Part shown: positions 1 through 12,725 of the stretch, piece after piece | Layout of the letters: every line of letters begins with the position of its first letter | Numbering within the stretch: the stretch's first letter is position 1 | Assembly (NCBI RefSeq): GCF_037975245.1 | Contig: NC_092573.1 | Location: forward strand, 17,164,265-17,228,264 | DNA: 64,000 bases | Reading direction: 5' to 3' | DNA from: Apostichopus japonicus | Lineage: Eukaryota > Echinodermata > Holothuroidea > Aspidochirotida > Stichopodidae | Program-made: the position numbers and the translations under genes | Notes under the pieces: generated by a model | What the model was told of the DNA's origin: nothing | Database searches by the model: none | What the model saw: only the letters and a program-made list of their open reading frames with translations

Positions 1-91
1 CTTTAAGTTTTGTGCAAAATATTAGGTAACCAACAAAAAATCATCATTTGCTGTATCAAGGAGGCCTATGCTATGGTCATAACGGAAGCAG

Positions 92-286
92 GACACTTCG
101 CCCAACAACCATTTCGCCCAACTGCCATTTCGCCCAACTGCCATTTCGCCCAACCTTACCATTTCGCCCAACCAGCCTGGTCATTTTGCCCAACCAGCCT
201 GGTCATTTCGCCCAACCAGCCTGGTCATTTCGCCCAACCAGCCTGGTCATTTCGCCCAACCAGTCTGGTCATTTCGCCCAACCTTG
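92..286 (+). repeat. 22-bp tandem array, left arm
   Basis: About eight to nine units of roughly 22 bp with core CATTTCGCCCAACCAGCCTG. The outer units are variants (CAACTGCC, CAACAACC). The same order of variants appears inverted at the right end, showing that the arms were copied as a whole. Confidence 0.9.
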
Positions 287-299
287 ATTAAATATGATA

Positions 300-830
300 T
301 TTCAAAAGGAAACGTTCGGGAATTGTTAACGTTACAGGATACGAACCGAATATTAAGGAAACTTGAGGTTGATCAGTGTGTTAGGGGTTAGGTATGATAG
401 TAAACGTTCGAATATTAAGGAATATTAAGGAAACTTGAAGTCCTTTACTTTGTATAACTTTAGTAAAGGAAACGTTCGGGAATTTTAACGTTACAGGATA
501 CGAACCGAATATTAAGGAATCTTGAGGATGGATCAGTGTTTTAGGGGTTAGGTTTGATAGGTTTGATATAGTAAACGTTCGGGAATTGTTAACGTTACGG
601 GATACGAACCGAGTATTAAGGAAACTTGAAGTCGTGGTTAAATTGATTACATATGTGATTACATATGTGGTTACATTGATAAAGTGGTTACATTGATTAA
701 ATATAGTAATTCAATATTACGAACAGGTTTTATATATTTTTTTTCAATTTAATAAGGAAACGTTCGGGAATTGTTAGTCAGTAGGATGGATCAGTGTTTT
801 AGGGGTTAGGTTTGATAGGTTTTTATGAAG
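300..830. repeat. Internal ~100-250 bp direct repeats of the foldback-like element
   Basis: Four irregularly spaced copies of a block containing AACGTTCGGGAATTGTTAAC, GATACGAACCGA and TTAGGGGTTAGGT are seen near 308, 470, 566 and 757. They fill the space between the two arms and have no open frame of note. Confidence 0.75.
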
Positions 831-1061
831 ACCGATTCCCCTGTGCTTGTATAATAATATAACTTCCATTGTATGCGTAAACACCTAAAGTAGTGTAATC
901 CTCCCATTATACCCGAAATAACTGCTCAGACTCCGATCGATATCGAGCGGACCTCACTTTTTTATTTACCTATTACGAAGTAACCTAACCCAAAATAAAT
1001 CAAATTGAACTAGTGGAATAGAAAAAGTAATATTATTCTGACTGAATATTAGTAAAAATAA

Positions 1062-1260
1062 GGTTGGGCGAAATGACCAACACGGTTGGGCGAAATGACC
1101 ATGCTGGTTGGGCGAAATGACTATGATGGTTGGGCGAAATGACCATGCTGGTTGGGCGAAATGACCATGCTGGTTGGGCGAAATGACCAGGCTGGTTGGG
1201 CGAAATGACCAGGCTGGTTGGATGAAACGGCAGTTGGGCGAAATGGTTGTTGGGCAAAGT
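1062..1260 (-). repeat. 22-bp tandem array, right arm (inverted)
   Basis: Inverted counterpart of the array at 92-286, with core GGTTGGGCGAAATGACCA. Together the arms could fold into a long stem of about 200 bp. Confidence 0.9.
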
Positions 1261-1279
1261 GACTAGAAAGCGTCATAAC

Positions 1280-2780
1280 AAGTAATTTGGCAACAGTATA
1301 GGCCTACAGGCACTCATAACGTTGTGTATGTGTAGTGTTTTGAGCGAGTCGTGTTCAAATTCTTCGATTTCTGTCATCTTTTGGAAAAGCTTGCAGTAGA
1401 AATCCGTCTTTACTTGTGGTGGAGCAACCTGATACCACATATCGGCTCGGCATATTTAACAGTAACGAGATAAATTTACGTAAAAACAAAACTCCAAACA
1501 CCAAATCTCAATTACTACGGAGCGCTGCAACAGTGCAATGTTGTGTGTTCTCAGACGTTTAAGAATGTAAACATAGCGTCTTGGAAGTGAGCTGAGTTCC
1601 TCGACTGAAGTCACGCCGCATTACCGTAAATACAACAATTTTTCGAAAGTTTTTATTACCCTCAAATTTTTGATCGTTTATTCCTCGAGGATGCAAGCTT
1701 TGTTTGACACAAATTGGGTATCATTGGAAATGCACGAGTATACAGAATACGATGAGAAAGAATTTTTTTCCATTTCATTACCTCTTTAAGTCCCAAACAA
1801 CCTCAGGTCAATTGTCTTTCAGTAATGGAACTGACAGCATCATCACTGCATGACAGCCTTTGACAGGCAAGCATCAAAGAATAATTGGAAAGTGAACTTC
1901 AACCTCTTTAGTACGAGCTGTCATGCATACAATTATTGCCCAATGTCACTACCGTTGTGTATCTGGTATGCAATGTGAATTCCTTATGAGTAAGGTAGCA
2001 CTAATTCAATCAGATGATCCGAGGCAGTTAACAATTTACAGTACCTAGTTATGTCTGCTTTCAATCTGTGAACCTTTTCTCCTATCTTTCAGTCACTATT
2101 CAAGAATGAGCAATACTTAATGGTTTGCCACCCGATTAAAAACTTCACTTGTAAATGAGACATGTAAGTAGTTATGAATGGTCAATGAGTTATTGAAATT
2201 CGCCATATTTGAGGCAACAGCCTTCTTAGTGAAAGAAATGATGAAGGGTCCACGTCATGGTCGAACATGTCTTCCAAAGGGGATATAGGCTCTAGTACAT
2301 GTCAGCCAAAGTGAAAAAGAAATGTTGCTTCCATGCATCTTAATTAGCATATGAAATTGAATGCAGAAAATTATGAACAGTTGTTAATTTTCTTTTTTGT
2401 AACTTCCTGAAATCTTCGAAATATATTGTACTGCTTCCTAACTATTTGTTTATTTTACATTTTATTCATGAAGGCAACGATTCAATGCAAAGTGTATTAC
2501 TTGAAATGTCTTGCCATTGGAAACTTCAAACAGTTGCCGACAACATCTGAAGTAAAGTGGTTTAGAGCATTCAGTGTTTATGAACATGGTCGAAGCATGT
2601 TGCAGCATTTGTTGAGTGAAATAGTGAACCATGATAACTTTCACACATCCATTAGGATAAGAAGAGGGGTGAGGGAGGGGGGGGGGAGGGTGGGTCGACA
2701 GTTTCAGGTACACCAATCCATGGGCAACTTAATGTATAAATGCTTTTTGATTCCTTGCCGAAGGCCGAAAGGAATCTATG
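1280..2780. other. No recognisable gene
   Basis: AT-rich unique-looking DNA. An open frame of 141 codons on the plus strand at 2426-2851 resembles no family and ends in a TG-rich simple repeat, so I do not treat it as coding. Confidence 0.6.
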
Positions 2781-2784
2781 CGAT

Positions 2785-3170
2785 GGTGATGGCGTGTGTG
2801 TGTGTGTATGTATGTACTCACCTTTACATTAATTGTGGAACCAGTGACTGAAAACACATCTAGAAATGTGGGACAGCAATAGCAATTGTGGGACCACTGC
2901 CTGGTCCCACAATTTACAACCTATAGAACCCTATTTTCCCATCTTCTGAGTGATCATCTTCATGAATATGCATGGTGCCAAAAATTCTGTATGTTTTCTC
3001 ATTGTGTCTTTTTGTGTGGAAAAAACATAAAACACTCTAAATACACACTAATTTTGATGAAGGGCTATTGTGAATAGCACCTCTCAAATGGTATGGTCAG
3101 TGGTTAGGGAAAACACACATACTGTACTTACCTCCACAATAATATTGGGACCAGTAACTTGGTACAGTAC
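2785..3170. repeat. Diverged fragments of the GGTCCCACAA repeat family
   Basis: A TG-rich run near 2795-2815 followed by CTGGTCCCACAATTTAC, and at 3111-3165 a stretch of about 50 bp. That stretch is the reverse complement of 13930-13980 with few differences (CCACAATAATATTGGGACCA on the plus strand here). This links the region to the minisatellite at 13453-13860. Confidence 0.6.
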
Positions 3171-5575
3171 TTTATATCTCACTTTATATCTCTCACTTTT
3201 ACAGTTTTTGTTTTGTTTATTTGCCAGCTGATTAACTCTCATTAGTTTTAATGATCTTCTGCCAGGCCTGTACAGGATGTTCTTACTTCATATTTCAATG
3301 AAAGCAAATGTCATGACCAACCTCAGTGGACTATTTAGTAGTCCTACTGTACGTGTCATTGTAGCTTTTGGTATACACTACTGGCTTAAGAAGTACCACA
3401 CTACAGTACTTTTACTCTCAATGAACCTGCAAGCTAGAAGCTGTTATTTTTCAAGGAATGTGTCAAAACAAGTGGGTATGTAGGCTTTTTTTGTTTTCAT
3501 CAGTGTAATTCCAAATTAACCATTCAGTTCTTATAACTATATTGAACTTTGATACTGGTATTAGAGTTAGAATATAACCCAGCAATTTCAACTTCAAAAA
3601 ATATATATATTTACTGCATATATGTTTTGCTGTAAAACAATTTTGTCATGGAAGTAGACTCGTTTCGGCTTAAAATAAATCATGAAAGCATGCATTATTA
3701 AAGGAGATCAAAGACTAGGCTCATGAATTTCTTGATTGTGGTATTTCACGGCCACTAGGTAAATATCGATGGTCATGACCTTACTTGCATTGTTTATGTG
3801 AACACCAAACGGATTTGAATTTCAGTAGAGTAGGGGTTTCGATGGAAAAAATGTCAATATAAGAATCAATGTTAGCCATTCACACATATACTGGATATTT
3901 TGTCTTGTATCATCAAAATTTCATGAGAAAATTCACAAAAAATTACACTTCCATGTGTACCACAGAATAACAGTAAAGGACATATTGAAAATGATGATAT
4001 CGAATGTTGCCCATTCAAAGAATCTTCAAGTTGAATTTTGTTTCTCATTTATGTGACAAAGTGCAATTTTGATCATTATGGAGTAAGATGCTGGGGAACT
4101 TTCAATGTCTCTTCATAATCTGCTACAGAACATGTTTGGATTTTTGTTACCTCAATGAGTGGCCCTGTCCCCATCTTTTTTTATTTTTTGGGGGGGGGCC
4201 TGGGTGGGTGGTGAAGCCTGGGTGGGTGGGGGAGGCAGGGATCAACTTACTATTGAATCCATTTGTCCTATATAAATGTAACCCTTTCAGAAATCAATTT
4301 CAATGATCTATGAATGAACAGATTGGAATTAAAGCAAGAACTCCCCAAGTTCTTTCTTCAGCAGTATATATATATATAGGGCACGGAAAAGTTGCCACTC
4401 ATGACTTTGACTTTGGTAGCCGGGCAGATTTCCCCTCTGTCCAAGCTTAGTACGCGACTGCTTTTAACTCTTCCAAAACGCTGTAAAGTTTTCAGTTCTT
4501 TTGAATGTCAAAAGTCTAAAATGGTTTCAAAGGCAGAGCACTCCTACCCCAAATATAAGATCCGTAAATATACTGTACACCCTTAGTTTCAGTGGTGAAT
4601 ACAGCTTTTAGTAAAAGGAGGGTTCTCAGTGACTTTTAAAGAGGAGACCATCAGGAGACTGTCTGTTTTGTTAACTCTTGCTTTGCGCATGGTGGTCTTG
4701 GATCCAGGGGCCTGCACAGTTTCCCTGTAATAGAAGCTATATGGTTTAGTACAGATATTAGCACCATCCGTATATGACTCACCGCTATATATTCCCCTTT
4801 GATACCATGATGATCATGTAGTTAATCTATACAACCATCATGTTAAATTACCTAATGATCATATAATTGACCTCTTTATTCTATTTTCTTTCCCCTTCCC
4901 CCATTCTTTTCTTTTCCTCCTTTCCCATTTGTTTGCCTTCCCCATTTTGCTTCTTCCTTTTTTCTTTTTCCCTTTTTTAAGGGGGAGGGGGTGGGGGACT
5001 CTCCAGACGCCCCTCCCACCTGGATATGCACCCAATATATACAGAAATGAAAATGTATCTTCTTATTTATTATTAGTGGGGTACAGAGGTGATAAAGCAT
5101 TTCGAGCGTCAACTCTTGTCAAAGTGCAAAACAACTATAATTCCACCAAACAACTACAGTACCTGTAGTAAACTCAATGGCATGTCTTTGCTTAGGGGCA
5201 AGTTCAAAGCATTACAGTGCGACAATCAGAAGGCTTGTTCAATATTCATATGGTTCTTTCACAAAGACTTATTTATTTATCAGCAATAAAATAGTACAAA
5301 ATAATTAGTTCTTGATAAACAGGTATAAAAATTAACTATGAATCATTGATCCATCTATCATATTTATGAAATATGATTAATAAATCATCCTTGTTACAGT
5401 GTGATGTCAAATGGACGAGTTTTTTGCGCAAACATGTATACCCAAAACTCTGTGAAGTTTAAACAGCTACCATATTGGAAACTCTTTTGTTGCTTTCTGC
5501 AATGTCTTATATGACACCTAATTTGTGAAAATTGTTTGGCAATTAATTTAAATATGCAATAAAATCTTACTCAAT
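3171..5575. other. No recognisable gene
   Basis: AT-rich sequence with G runs near 4190 and 4982 and pyrimidine-rich stretches near 4880-4980. No open frame with family resemblance and no clear transposon ends seen. Confidence 0.6.
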
Positions 5576-5580
5576 GTAAC

Positions 5581-6395
5581 GTTACAGCGTGACCGTTACA
5601 GCGTGACAATTGAAATGTCAATGCAAAGTCGATGTATAGCGGCACACTGTCATGTTTCAATGGTGCTTTGAAGGTACTTACAGTAGATCGTTATTCGTAG
5701 ATCGTCTTTGATCTTAGATGTGGAAATTTGTTAAAACTACATTAATCATGAAATGAAAATTCAAATTAGCATAGCGTTACAGCGTGACACACAACAGGCA
5801 ATTACAAAATTACGAATATTTTATAATGTGAATATAACATAAAAATGACTTGATTAAAAGATAACTTGACAATTTATGTTCCATAAACATATATCACATA
5901 GCATATCCGGAAATGTAGGTATATACAGTATCTGAGTTGAATGAAGAAGTTGGAATGGTGCCACCAGCTTTCAAAAAGGGTGTCAACTATAATTAATATG
6001 TGTTATATTTTCCCTGTCTCTATTGTTTCTCATTAGTCATTTAAGAAGGTAAGCTGATATCTCACATTTGAAAGCTAAATCACTTTAAAGGCAACCTCAT
6101 TTTAAGTGGTTGGTTCCAGAGGGGGGGGGGGGTGGTTCAATTATGTCTGGAAATAGGACACTACATTGCAAAAGTTTGTGTGTATATCAGCTGTAACGTC
6201 ATGCTGTAGCAAAATTGTTACAGCGTACGTGACAGACTTTAATGAGTCATTAATGATGCAAGTCAGATGAACTTAAAAATGTGCTTGTATTTAATGGTTA
6301 TCGATGTCCAGGTTTGGAAACAAACTTCATTGCAAATTATTGTCTTGCAAAGGAATAATTAAAAAAAACATCACAATTTACCCTTACAGCATGAC
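5581..6395. repeat. Cluster of GTTACAGCGTGAC motifs
   Basis: A 13-bp motif GTTACAGCGTGAC occurs exactly at 5581-5593, 5595-5607 and 5776-5788. Relatives lie at 6217-6233 (with a 4-bp insertion) and 6383-6395 (two changes), and an inverted relative at 6193-6210. There is no open frame here. Function unknown; it could be decayed tandem DNA or binding sites. Confidence 0.6.
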
Positions 6396-6399
6396 ATTT

Positions 6400-9100
6400 T
6401 TTTTCCAAAATCTAATTACTGTAGGTCATTGAACAGTAATGAAATATATATGTTACAGAAATGTTAAGCCCATGGTTTGGATCTCTAGAGTTCAAACATC
6501 ATGCATCAATTCAGGTTTATCATTTTTATCATGTATATGAATGTATTAGTATCAACTTGACAACCATTATTTTTATTAATGTTGCAATTTAAATTATGCT
6601 TAAATTATGCTTATGGAAATTTTGATTCTTAGCTTTAATTTGATACCAAATTTGTTACGTTTAAACCTATTTGAAGTTTTGGGAGTCATGTCCTGTTTTG
6701 CTTGGAACTGCCCATAGACTTGTTGTGGCTGACAAAATTCCTTAGTTATATATGCTAATAACATGAAATTGCACTTAATTAAGTCCATTCAACTCCCAAA
6801 TTTCAAGTTAAGTACAGTATTGCTCGCTTCAAGCTAACTCCAAAGAGCTAGAATCGTCTTGTAGTACCTCCTACTCAACATACCTCCTTAAGAGAGGTAT
6901 TGTAAATTTCATTTAAATGCACAGGCCAAAATTATGTCTAATTGTAATTATGATGCAAGAATTTTCAGTTGGCAGCAATTAAAGTGCTTTCATTTATTCA
7001 TTCACACCATGATGTAGTAGCTGAAGTTTGGTTCAATTGTGCGGCTTATATGTGTGTTTGGGGGGAGGGGGGCATTTATGAAATGAGATTTTGAAAGCTT
7101 TTTGATGGCCACTTGAGGTCAACAGAGGCTGTTCTGAAAATTCAGTAAATGCTCTCTCAAACTGGAAGTATGGTCAATTTTGTGAATTGTGATAGTGACA
7201 AGTAGAGACTGCTCATGGATATGGTATAGAAGAGCACCATGTTTTGCTTTAGTTTCATCCCACATGTTGTCACAGCTTGTATTAGACTATTCGATTGGAA
7301 TAAAAGAAGTTAACCCTTATTTGAAAGGAAGAGAATGCCGTACAAGCACAGATCATTTCTAACTTGATGTCCCAAACTTAAGTAATTGGAATGAAACTGA
7401 TATTATTATTTCTATCAATAAGAATTTTCGATTGAAATTTAAAAACCAAGGAATTTGTAACTATAGCTTTCTCCTCACTGCGATTTCACGTCAAAAGATT
7501 TGATTAAGACACCTGTTCACATTTCTGTTTCTAATATGCAAAACCAAAACTAAGAACCTTTGAAGTGTACATAGACTATATAATGCAAGCTGTTGTGATA
7601 CAAATTAAGACAAATTTGAGAACCAAAAAAAAAAGACTTCACTATACAGTGTTTACTGTACCTGCTGTACACATGCAGTCACATGCTTCATACAACTGCC
7701 ATATTTTCATGAATATCACAGTATGCCTGCAGTTAATTGTGTAAAATTACCTGTATAAAGACATTTTTACCAATGTTAAGTAGCTCCATATACTGCATAC
7801 ATGATACAACTAAATATAGTGGGCCTTAGATATTGCATGTACAGTAGTAGGCATATACTGTATATACTGGAATCCTCTTACTGCAGAAAAAAAGCCAATG
7901 TGAACCCCAAAGGTCAAATTGTCTGCCCTTCTTGGTAACTGTTTCTCTATATTTGCATACCTTTAAGGTCACATTTTCTTGACTTTAGTGGTAATGGGTC
8001 CTGTGGGAGAATCAAAAGTCACTGAGAGATTGTAGTTTACAGTTTACAGATTACAGTATGTGTATGGTGAGTAAGGAAGTGTAAAATATAACAATAAACT
8101 TAATTTTATTTACCCATGTTTTTTTTTAGGGTTTTGTAGTTCCCATGTTTTCTGAATAGTTTTTCATTACAGTGTCTGTGGAGTATGCATACTGTACATG
8201 TGTTCATTAACTAGAATAACTGAATCATAGAGTCTGAGATTAGTAACTGTGGAAACAGTTTAGAAGAAGCTTCTAATTTGCAGGCCATTAGATTAATTTG
8301 AAAACAGTTTCAACTCTCTTTGGATAAAGACTGTTGGAGAACAATTGAAGGTAGTAGCTAAGTAATCTTGACTAATTATAATTAGTTGGCAAATGGACTG
8401 CATGCAGACTATTGATTCTGATATATATTTTCTCCAGTCACTTTCGCACTTGTTGGTACACATTTAAAGTTGAGAAAGAAATTACTTACCTAGAAATGTT
8501 CTCATATAAGAATTTCCACTGATTTCACTCTCTTGCCATACTAATCTATAATATAATGTTCAGTATTCAAGAAGTGTGTTAATTATAGATGTATTGCCAC
8601 TTCACATCATTGGGCTGAATTTCAGTACATTTTTTTTTTCCAGCATACTACAAAAATAACAGATCATCAATGTTGTTTCCTGTACCATCTAGGTTTTACA
8701 GTATGCCTTTGAATTATTTTAGTGGAAGGGAAAAAAGTATGAAGGTAAACTTCCTCTGAAGTTTTTGGCAGTCCTTGCATGCAGTGTAATGCCATGGTTT
8801 ACTTCCACCAGAGAGTTAGAGGGGGGGGGGGGGTGGGTGGCACGGGGTACACTAAACTGTACCATGCCCTATATTGTTCATGCCTGTTTGGTCTCACAGT
8901 TTAAAGATCACACAAGCATGTTGGCTATATATTATTATTGAAAACTATGGTTTCCAGTCAATATAGGAGTTTTCCAGTCCTACAGTATCGTAAAAGGTTA
9001 GGATAAATTTACTGTTGTATAGTGCTTATTATACTGTTATACAGTAGCCAGAAAGGGGAGAAGCATGAGGGAAAGACATTTTCAGTGCTCAAGGACATAT
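6400..9100. other. No recognisable gene
   Basis: AT-rich DNA with scattered G runs (7070, 8821-8832). A weak relative of the AGGTCA-bearing repeat of 13990-15140 occurs near 7100-7130. No coding or transposon boundary is supported. Confidence 0.6.
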
Positions 9101-9759
9101 ATTGTAAACCCTTGTTAAGGAATACTACTTGAGAAAAATGTAAAGCTTTTTTGCATTTTTTTTAAAAGGGTAAGTGCAAGCCCAGGAATTATTCTTTTGA
9201 CTATATGTAGGTTGGTCCAACATTTTCTGTGCTCGTTCGAGCCTACTGTTAATTTTAGTGGAAACTGACAAATTTGTTGCTTCTGCCTAGTATATAAAGC
9301 TGCCACCCTTAATGAGGGCTACTAATTGAGTATAGCCAAAAAGTACATGAAATTGGGGGTGGGGGGCACATGGGGGAACCAAATTTTCTGTGTTCAAGGG
9401 CATATCCTAAACCCCTGTTTAGGACTCCTAGTTGAGTAAAACTTAGCTCTTTTTTTGGCAATTTGTTTTAAAAGGGTATATTCAACATGAAGTGCAAGAC
9501 CAGGAATTATCCTTAAATGATCTAAATAGGTCGGCAGGTTGGTCCCACATTTTCTGCGCTTATTAGATCGTACTGTAAATTTGTGTGGAAACTGACATTG
9601 TTGCTTCTGCCCAGTATATAAAGCTGCCACCCTTTATAAGGTCTACCAATTGAGTAGCCAAAAAGTACATGAAAGCGAAGGGGGGGGGGGGGGGAGAAGG
9701 GGCACATGGGGGAACCAAAATTTCTGTGTTCAACACAAGGGCATATCCTAAACCCCTGT

Positions 9760-10126
9760 GGAGGGCGTTGTGGTCAAGTGGGCAGTGAATTACGTTCTAA
9801 GGTTCGAGCCCTGGCCAGATCATTATGTTGTGTCCTTGGGCAAGGCGCTTTATCTCCATTGCCTCTCTTCACACAGATGTATAAATGGGGACTTGCGAGG
9901 TAACTTGTAAATATAGTTGTTTACGCCCGTTGTGGCTGCACCCTAAGGGAAGTCCTCCGGGGGACACATGGTTGTGGTGCACTGTGGTGCCCCAGGAGAG
10001 ATAGATTGAATTGTACACACTTTGGTGTGTAAGTGTGACAAGTTACCAATGACCAGGGTTAAGTTGTAAAGTCGTGTGAGAAGGCCTTGGCCCTGAACAA
10101 GTCTGTAAACCTGAAAATTAAAATTA
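9760..10126 (+). mobile_element. tRNA-derived SINE
   Basis: The 5' end carries RNA polymerase III type 2 promoter boxes: an A-box-like TGGTCAAGTGG at 9771-9781 and a B box GGTTCGAGCCC at 9801-9811. The body is non-coding and the 3' end is an A-rich tail with AATTAAAATTAAAA. It interrupts one unit of the 229-bp array. Compared with the neighbouring unit near 9405-9450, the target has lost about 20 bp at the insertion point, and no target duplication is seen. Confidence 0.75.
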
Positions 10127-12138
10127 AAAACTTAGCTTTTTATTGGCAATTTGTTTTTAATGGGTATATTCAACATGAAGACAAGACCAGGAATTATCCT
10201 TAAATGAACTAAATAGGTTGGCAGGTTGGTCCCACATTTTCTGCGCTTATTAGATCGTACTGTAATATGTGTGTGGAAACTGACATTGTTGCTTCTGCCG
10301 AGTATATAAAGCTGCCACCCATGAGAAGGACTACTAATTGAGTAGCCAAAAAGTGCATAAAAGTGAGGGGTGGAGGAGCACACAGTTGCTTCTGCCCAGT
10401 ATGAAATATATACATAACAAGCTGTCATCCCTGTTGAGGACTACTAATAACAAGAAATTTAGCGTTATTTCTTAAACAATTCTGTCGGGATATTAAAGAG
10501 GAAGTGCTAGCCCAGGAATTATCTTTAACTATATATACAGCAGGTTATTTGACAAGTTGCTCCCACATTTTCTGTGCTCATAAGGACCTACTGTAAATGT
10601 TAGTGGGAACAGACATAATAGTTGCTTTCTGCCCATTATGTAGGACATATCAAGCTGCCACTCCTGTTAAGGACTTCTAATTGAGTAAAGCTAAGCCGCT
10701 TTTTGTAAAACAATTTTGTGGGAATATAAAATATGAAAGGCCAGGAGTTATTCTTTGACCTTTACAGCAGTGTATTGGCAGGTTGATCCCACATTTTCTG
10801 TGCTAATTAGGGCCTACTGTAAATGTTATTGGGAACAGACATAATAGTTGCTTTCTGCCCATTATGTACATGTCAAGCTGCAACTCCTGTTAAGGACTAC
10901 TTATTGAGTAAAGCTAAGCTGCTTTTTGTAAAACAATTTTGTGGGATTAATATCAATTATGAAAGGCTAGGAGTTATTCTTTGACCTTTACAGCAGGTTA
11001 TTGGCAGGTTGGTCCCACATTTCCTGTGCTCATTAGGGCCTACTGTTAATGTGATTGGGAACAGACATAATAGCTGCTTTCTGCCCATTATGTAGTACAT
11101 GTCAAGCTGCAACTCCTGTTAAAGACTACTAATTGAGTAAAGCTAAGCTGCTTTTTGTAAAACAATTTTGTGGGATTAATATCAAATATGAAAGGCTAGG
11201 AGTTATTCTTTGACCTTTACAGCAGGTTATTGGCAGGTTGGTCCCACATTTCCTGTGCTCATTAGGGCCTACTGTTAATGTTATCGGGAACAGACATAAT
11301 AGCTGCTTTCTGCCCATTATGTAGTACATGTCAAGCTGCAACTCCTGTTAAAGACTACTAATTGAGTAAAGCTAAGCTGCTTTTTGTAAAACAATTTTGT
11401 GGGATTAATATCAAATATGAAAGGCTAGGAGTTATTCTTTGACCTTTACAGCAGGTTATTGGCAGGTTGGTCCCACATTTCCTGTGCTCATTAGGGCCTA
11501 CTGTTAATGTTATTGGGAACAGACATAATAGCTGCTTTCTGCCCGTTATGTAGTACATGTCAAGCTGCAACTCCTGTTAAGGACTACTTATTGAGTAAAG
11601 CTAAGCCGCTTTTTGTAAAACAATTTTGTGGGATTAATATAAAATATGAAAGGCCAGGAGTTATTCTTTTACCTTTACAGCAGGTTATTGGCAGGTTGGT
11701 CCCACATTTTCTGTGCTCATTTGAGCCTACTGTAAATTTGAGTGAAAACTGACTATATTGTTGCTTCTTCCCAGTATGAATACAAATAAAGCTGCTATCC
11801 TTGTTGAGGACTACCAATAGAAAAAAAACTTATTATTATTTCTTAAAAAGTTCTGTGGGTATATAAAACAGGAAGTGCTAGGCCAGGAATAATCTTTTAC
11901 TATATACAGTACAGCAGGTTATGCGACAGGTTGGTCCCACATTTTCTGTGCTCATTAGGGCCTGTACTGTAGATGATAGTGGGAACAGACATAACAGTTG
12001 CTTCTACCCAGTATGTAGTATATAAAGCTGCAACCCCTGTTATAACTATACTAATTGAGTAAAACTAAGCAGATTTTAATTGTAAAACAATTCGGTGGGG
12101 ATATAAAACAAGAAGTGCAAGTTAGCCATGATTATCTT

Positions 12139-12317
<179 letters not shown>

Positions 12318-12427
12318 TAAGGCAGAGTAAGGTCTAGAGTAAGGCAAAATATGTCACCACGAACAGAACTAGTATTGGTCGATACAGGTGTCAAACGCCT
12401 ACAGTAGAATTACGACCTTCACCTGTT

Positions 12428-12575
12428 TGGAACCTCTGGACATACAATCAGTGTCCATAGCCTAGTGGTTAGGGTGTCCCCGTTGAAAACGTAATGTGAA
12501 GGAAAATCCAGAACAGTGAAAAAACTTCGAGCCTCCACCGGGATTCGAACCCGGGCCTCCCGCTTTAAATATGTA
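12428..12575. mobile_element. Rearranged tRNA-derived SINE head
   Basis: A plus-strand A-box segment, TAGCCTAGTGGTTAGGG, lies near 12458-12474. A B-box segment then follows in the opposite orientation (plus strand GGGATTCGAACCCGGGCC near 12541-12558). The same two segments occur in one orientation (minus) at 38235-38365, with the same flanking CAGTGAAAAAACTT and GGACATACAATCA. This copy therefore looks like an internally inverted SINE head rather than a tRNA gene. Confidence 0.6.
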
Positions 12576-12725
12576 TATATACATATATATATATATAGCT
12601 GGTTGGTCCCACATTTTCTGTGCTCATTTGAGCCTACTGTAGATGTTAGTGCAAACTGACAGCATTGTTGATTCTGCCCAGTATGAATACATATAAAGCT
12701 GCTATCCTTGTTGGGCACTACTAAT

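Larger units (their letters stand above)
84..1271. mobile_element. Foldback-like DNA transposon with minisatellite terminal inverted repeats
   Basis: The segment is bounded by an exact 8-bp direct repeat, GTCATAAC, at 76-83 and 1272-1279, as expected of a target-site duplication. The two ends are inverted copies of each other over about 200 bp. Each is built from a 22-bp tandem unit containing TTTCGCCCAACCAG (plus strand at about 92-286, inverted at about 1062-1260). The outermost bases (GGAAGCAGGACA on the left, GCTTTCTAGTCA read inward from the right) match poorly, so the superfamily is uncertain. An 8-bp duplication fits hAT, P or Merlin, while tandem-repeat ends recall foldback elements. 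There is no coding capacity: short open frames in the ends are translations of the tandem repeat. Insertion is well supported; the class is inference. Confidence 0.8.

Noticed and set aside
2426-2851. 141-codon plus-strand open frame
   Set aside because: No motif or family resemblance, low complexity at its end, no splice or start context.
12541-12575. Possible tRNA gene
   Set aside because: Only a B-box-like arm is present; the A box is in the opposite orientation and no acceptor stem is formed.
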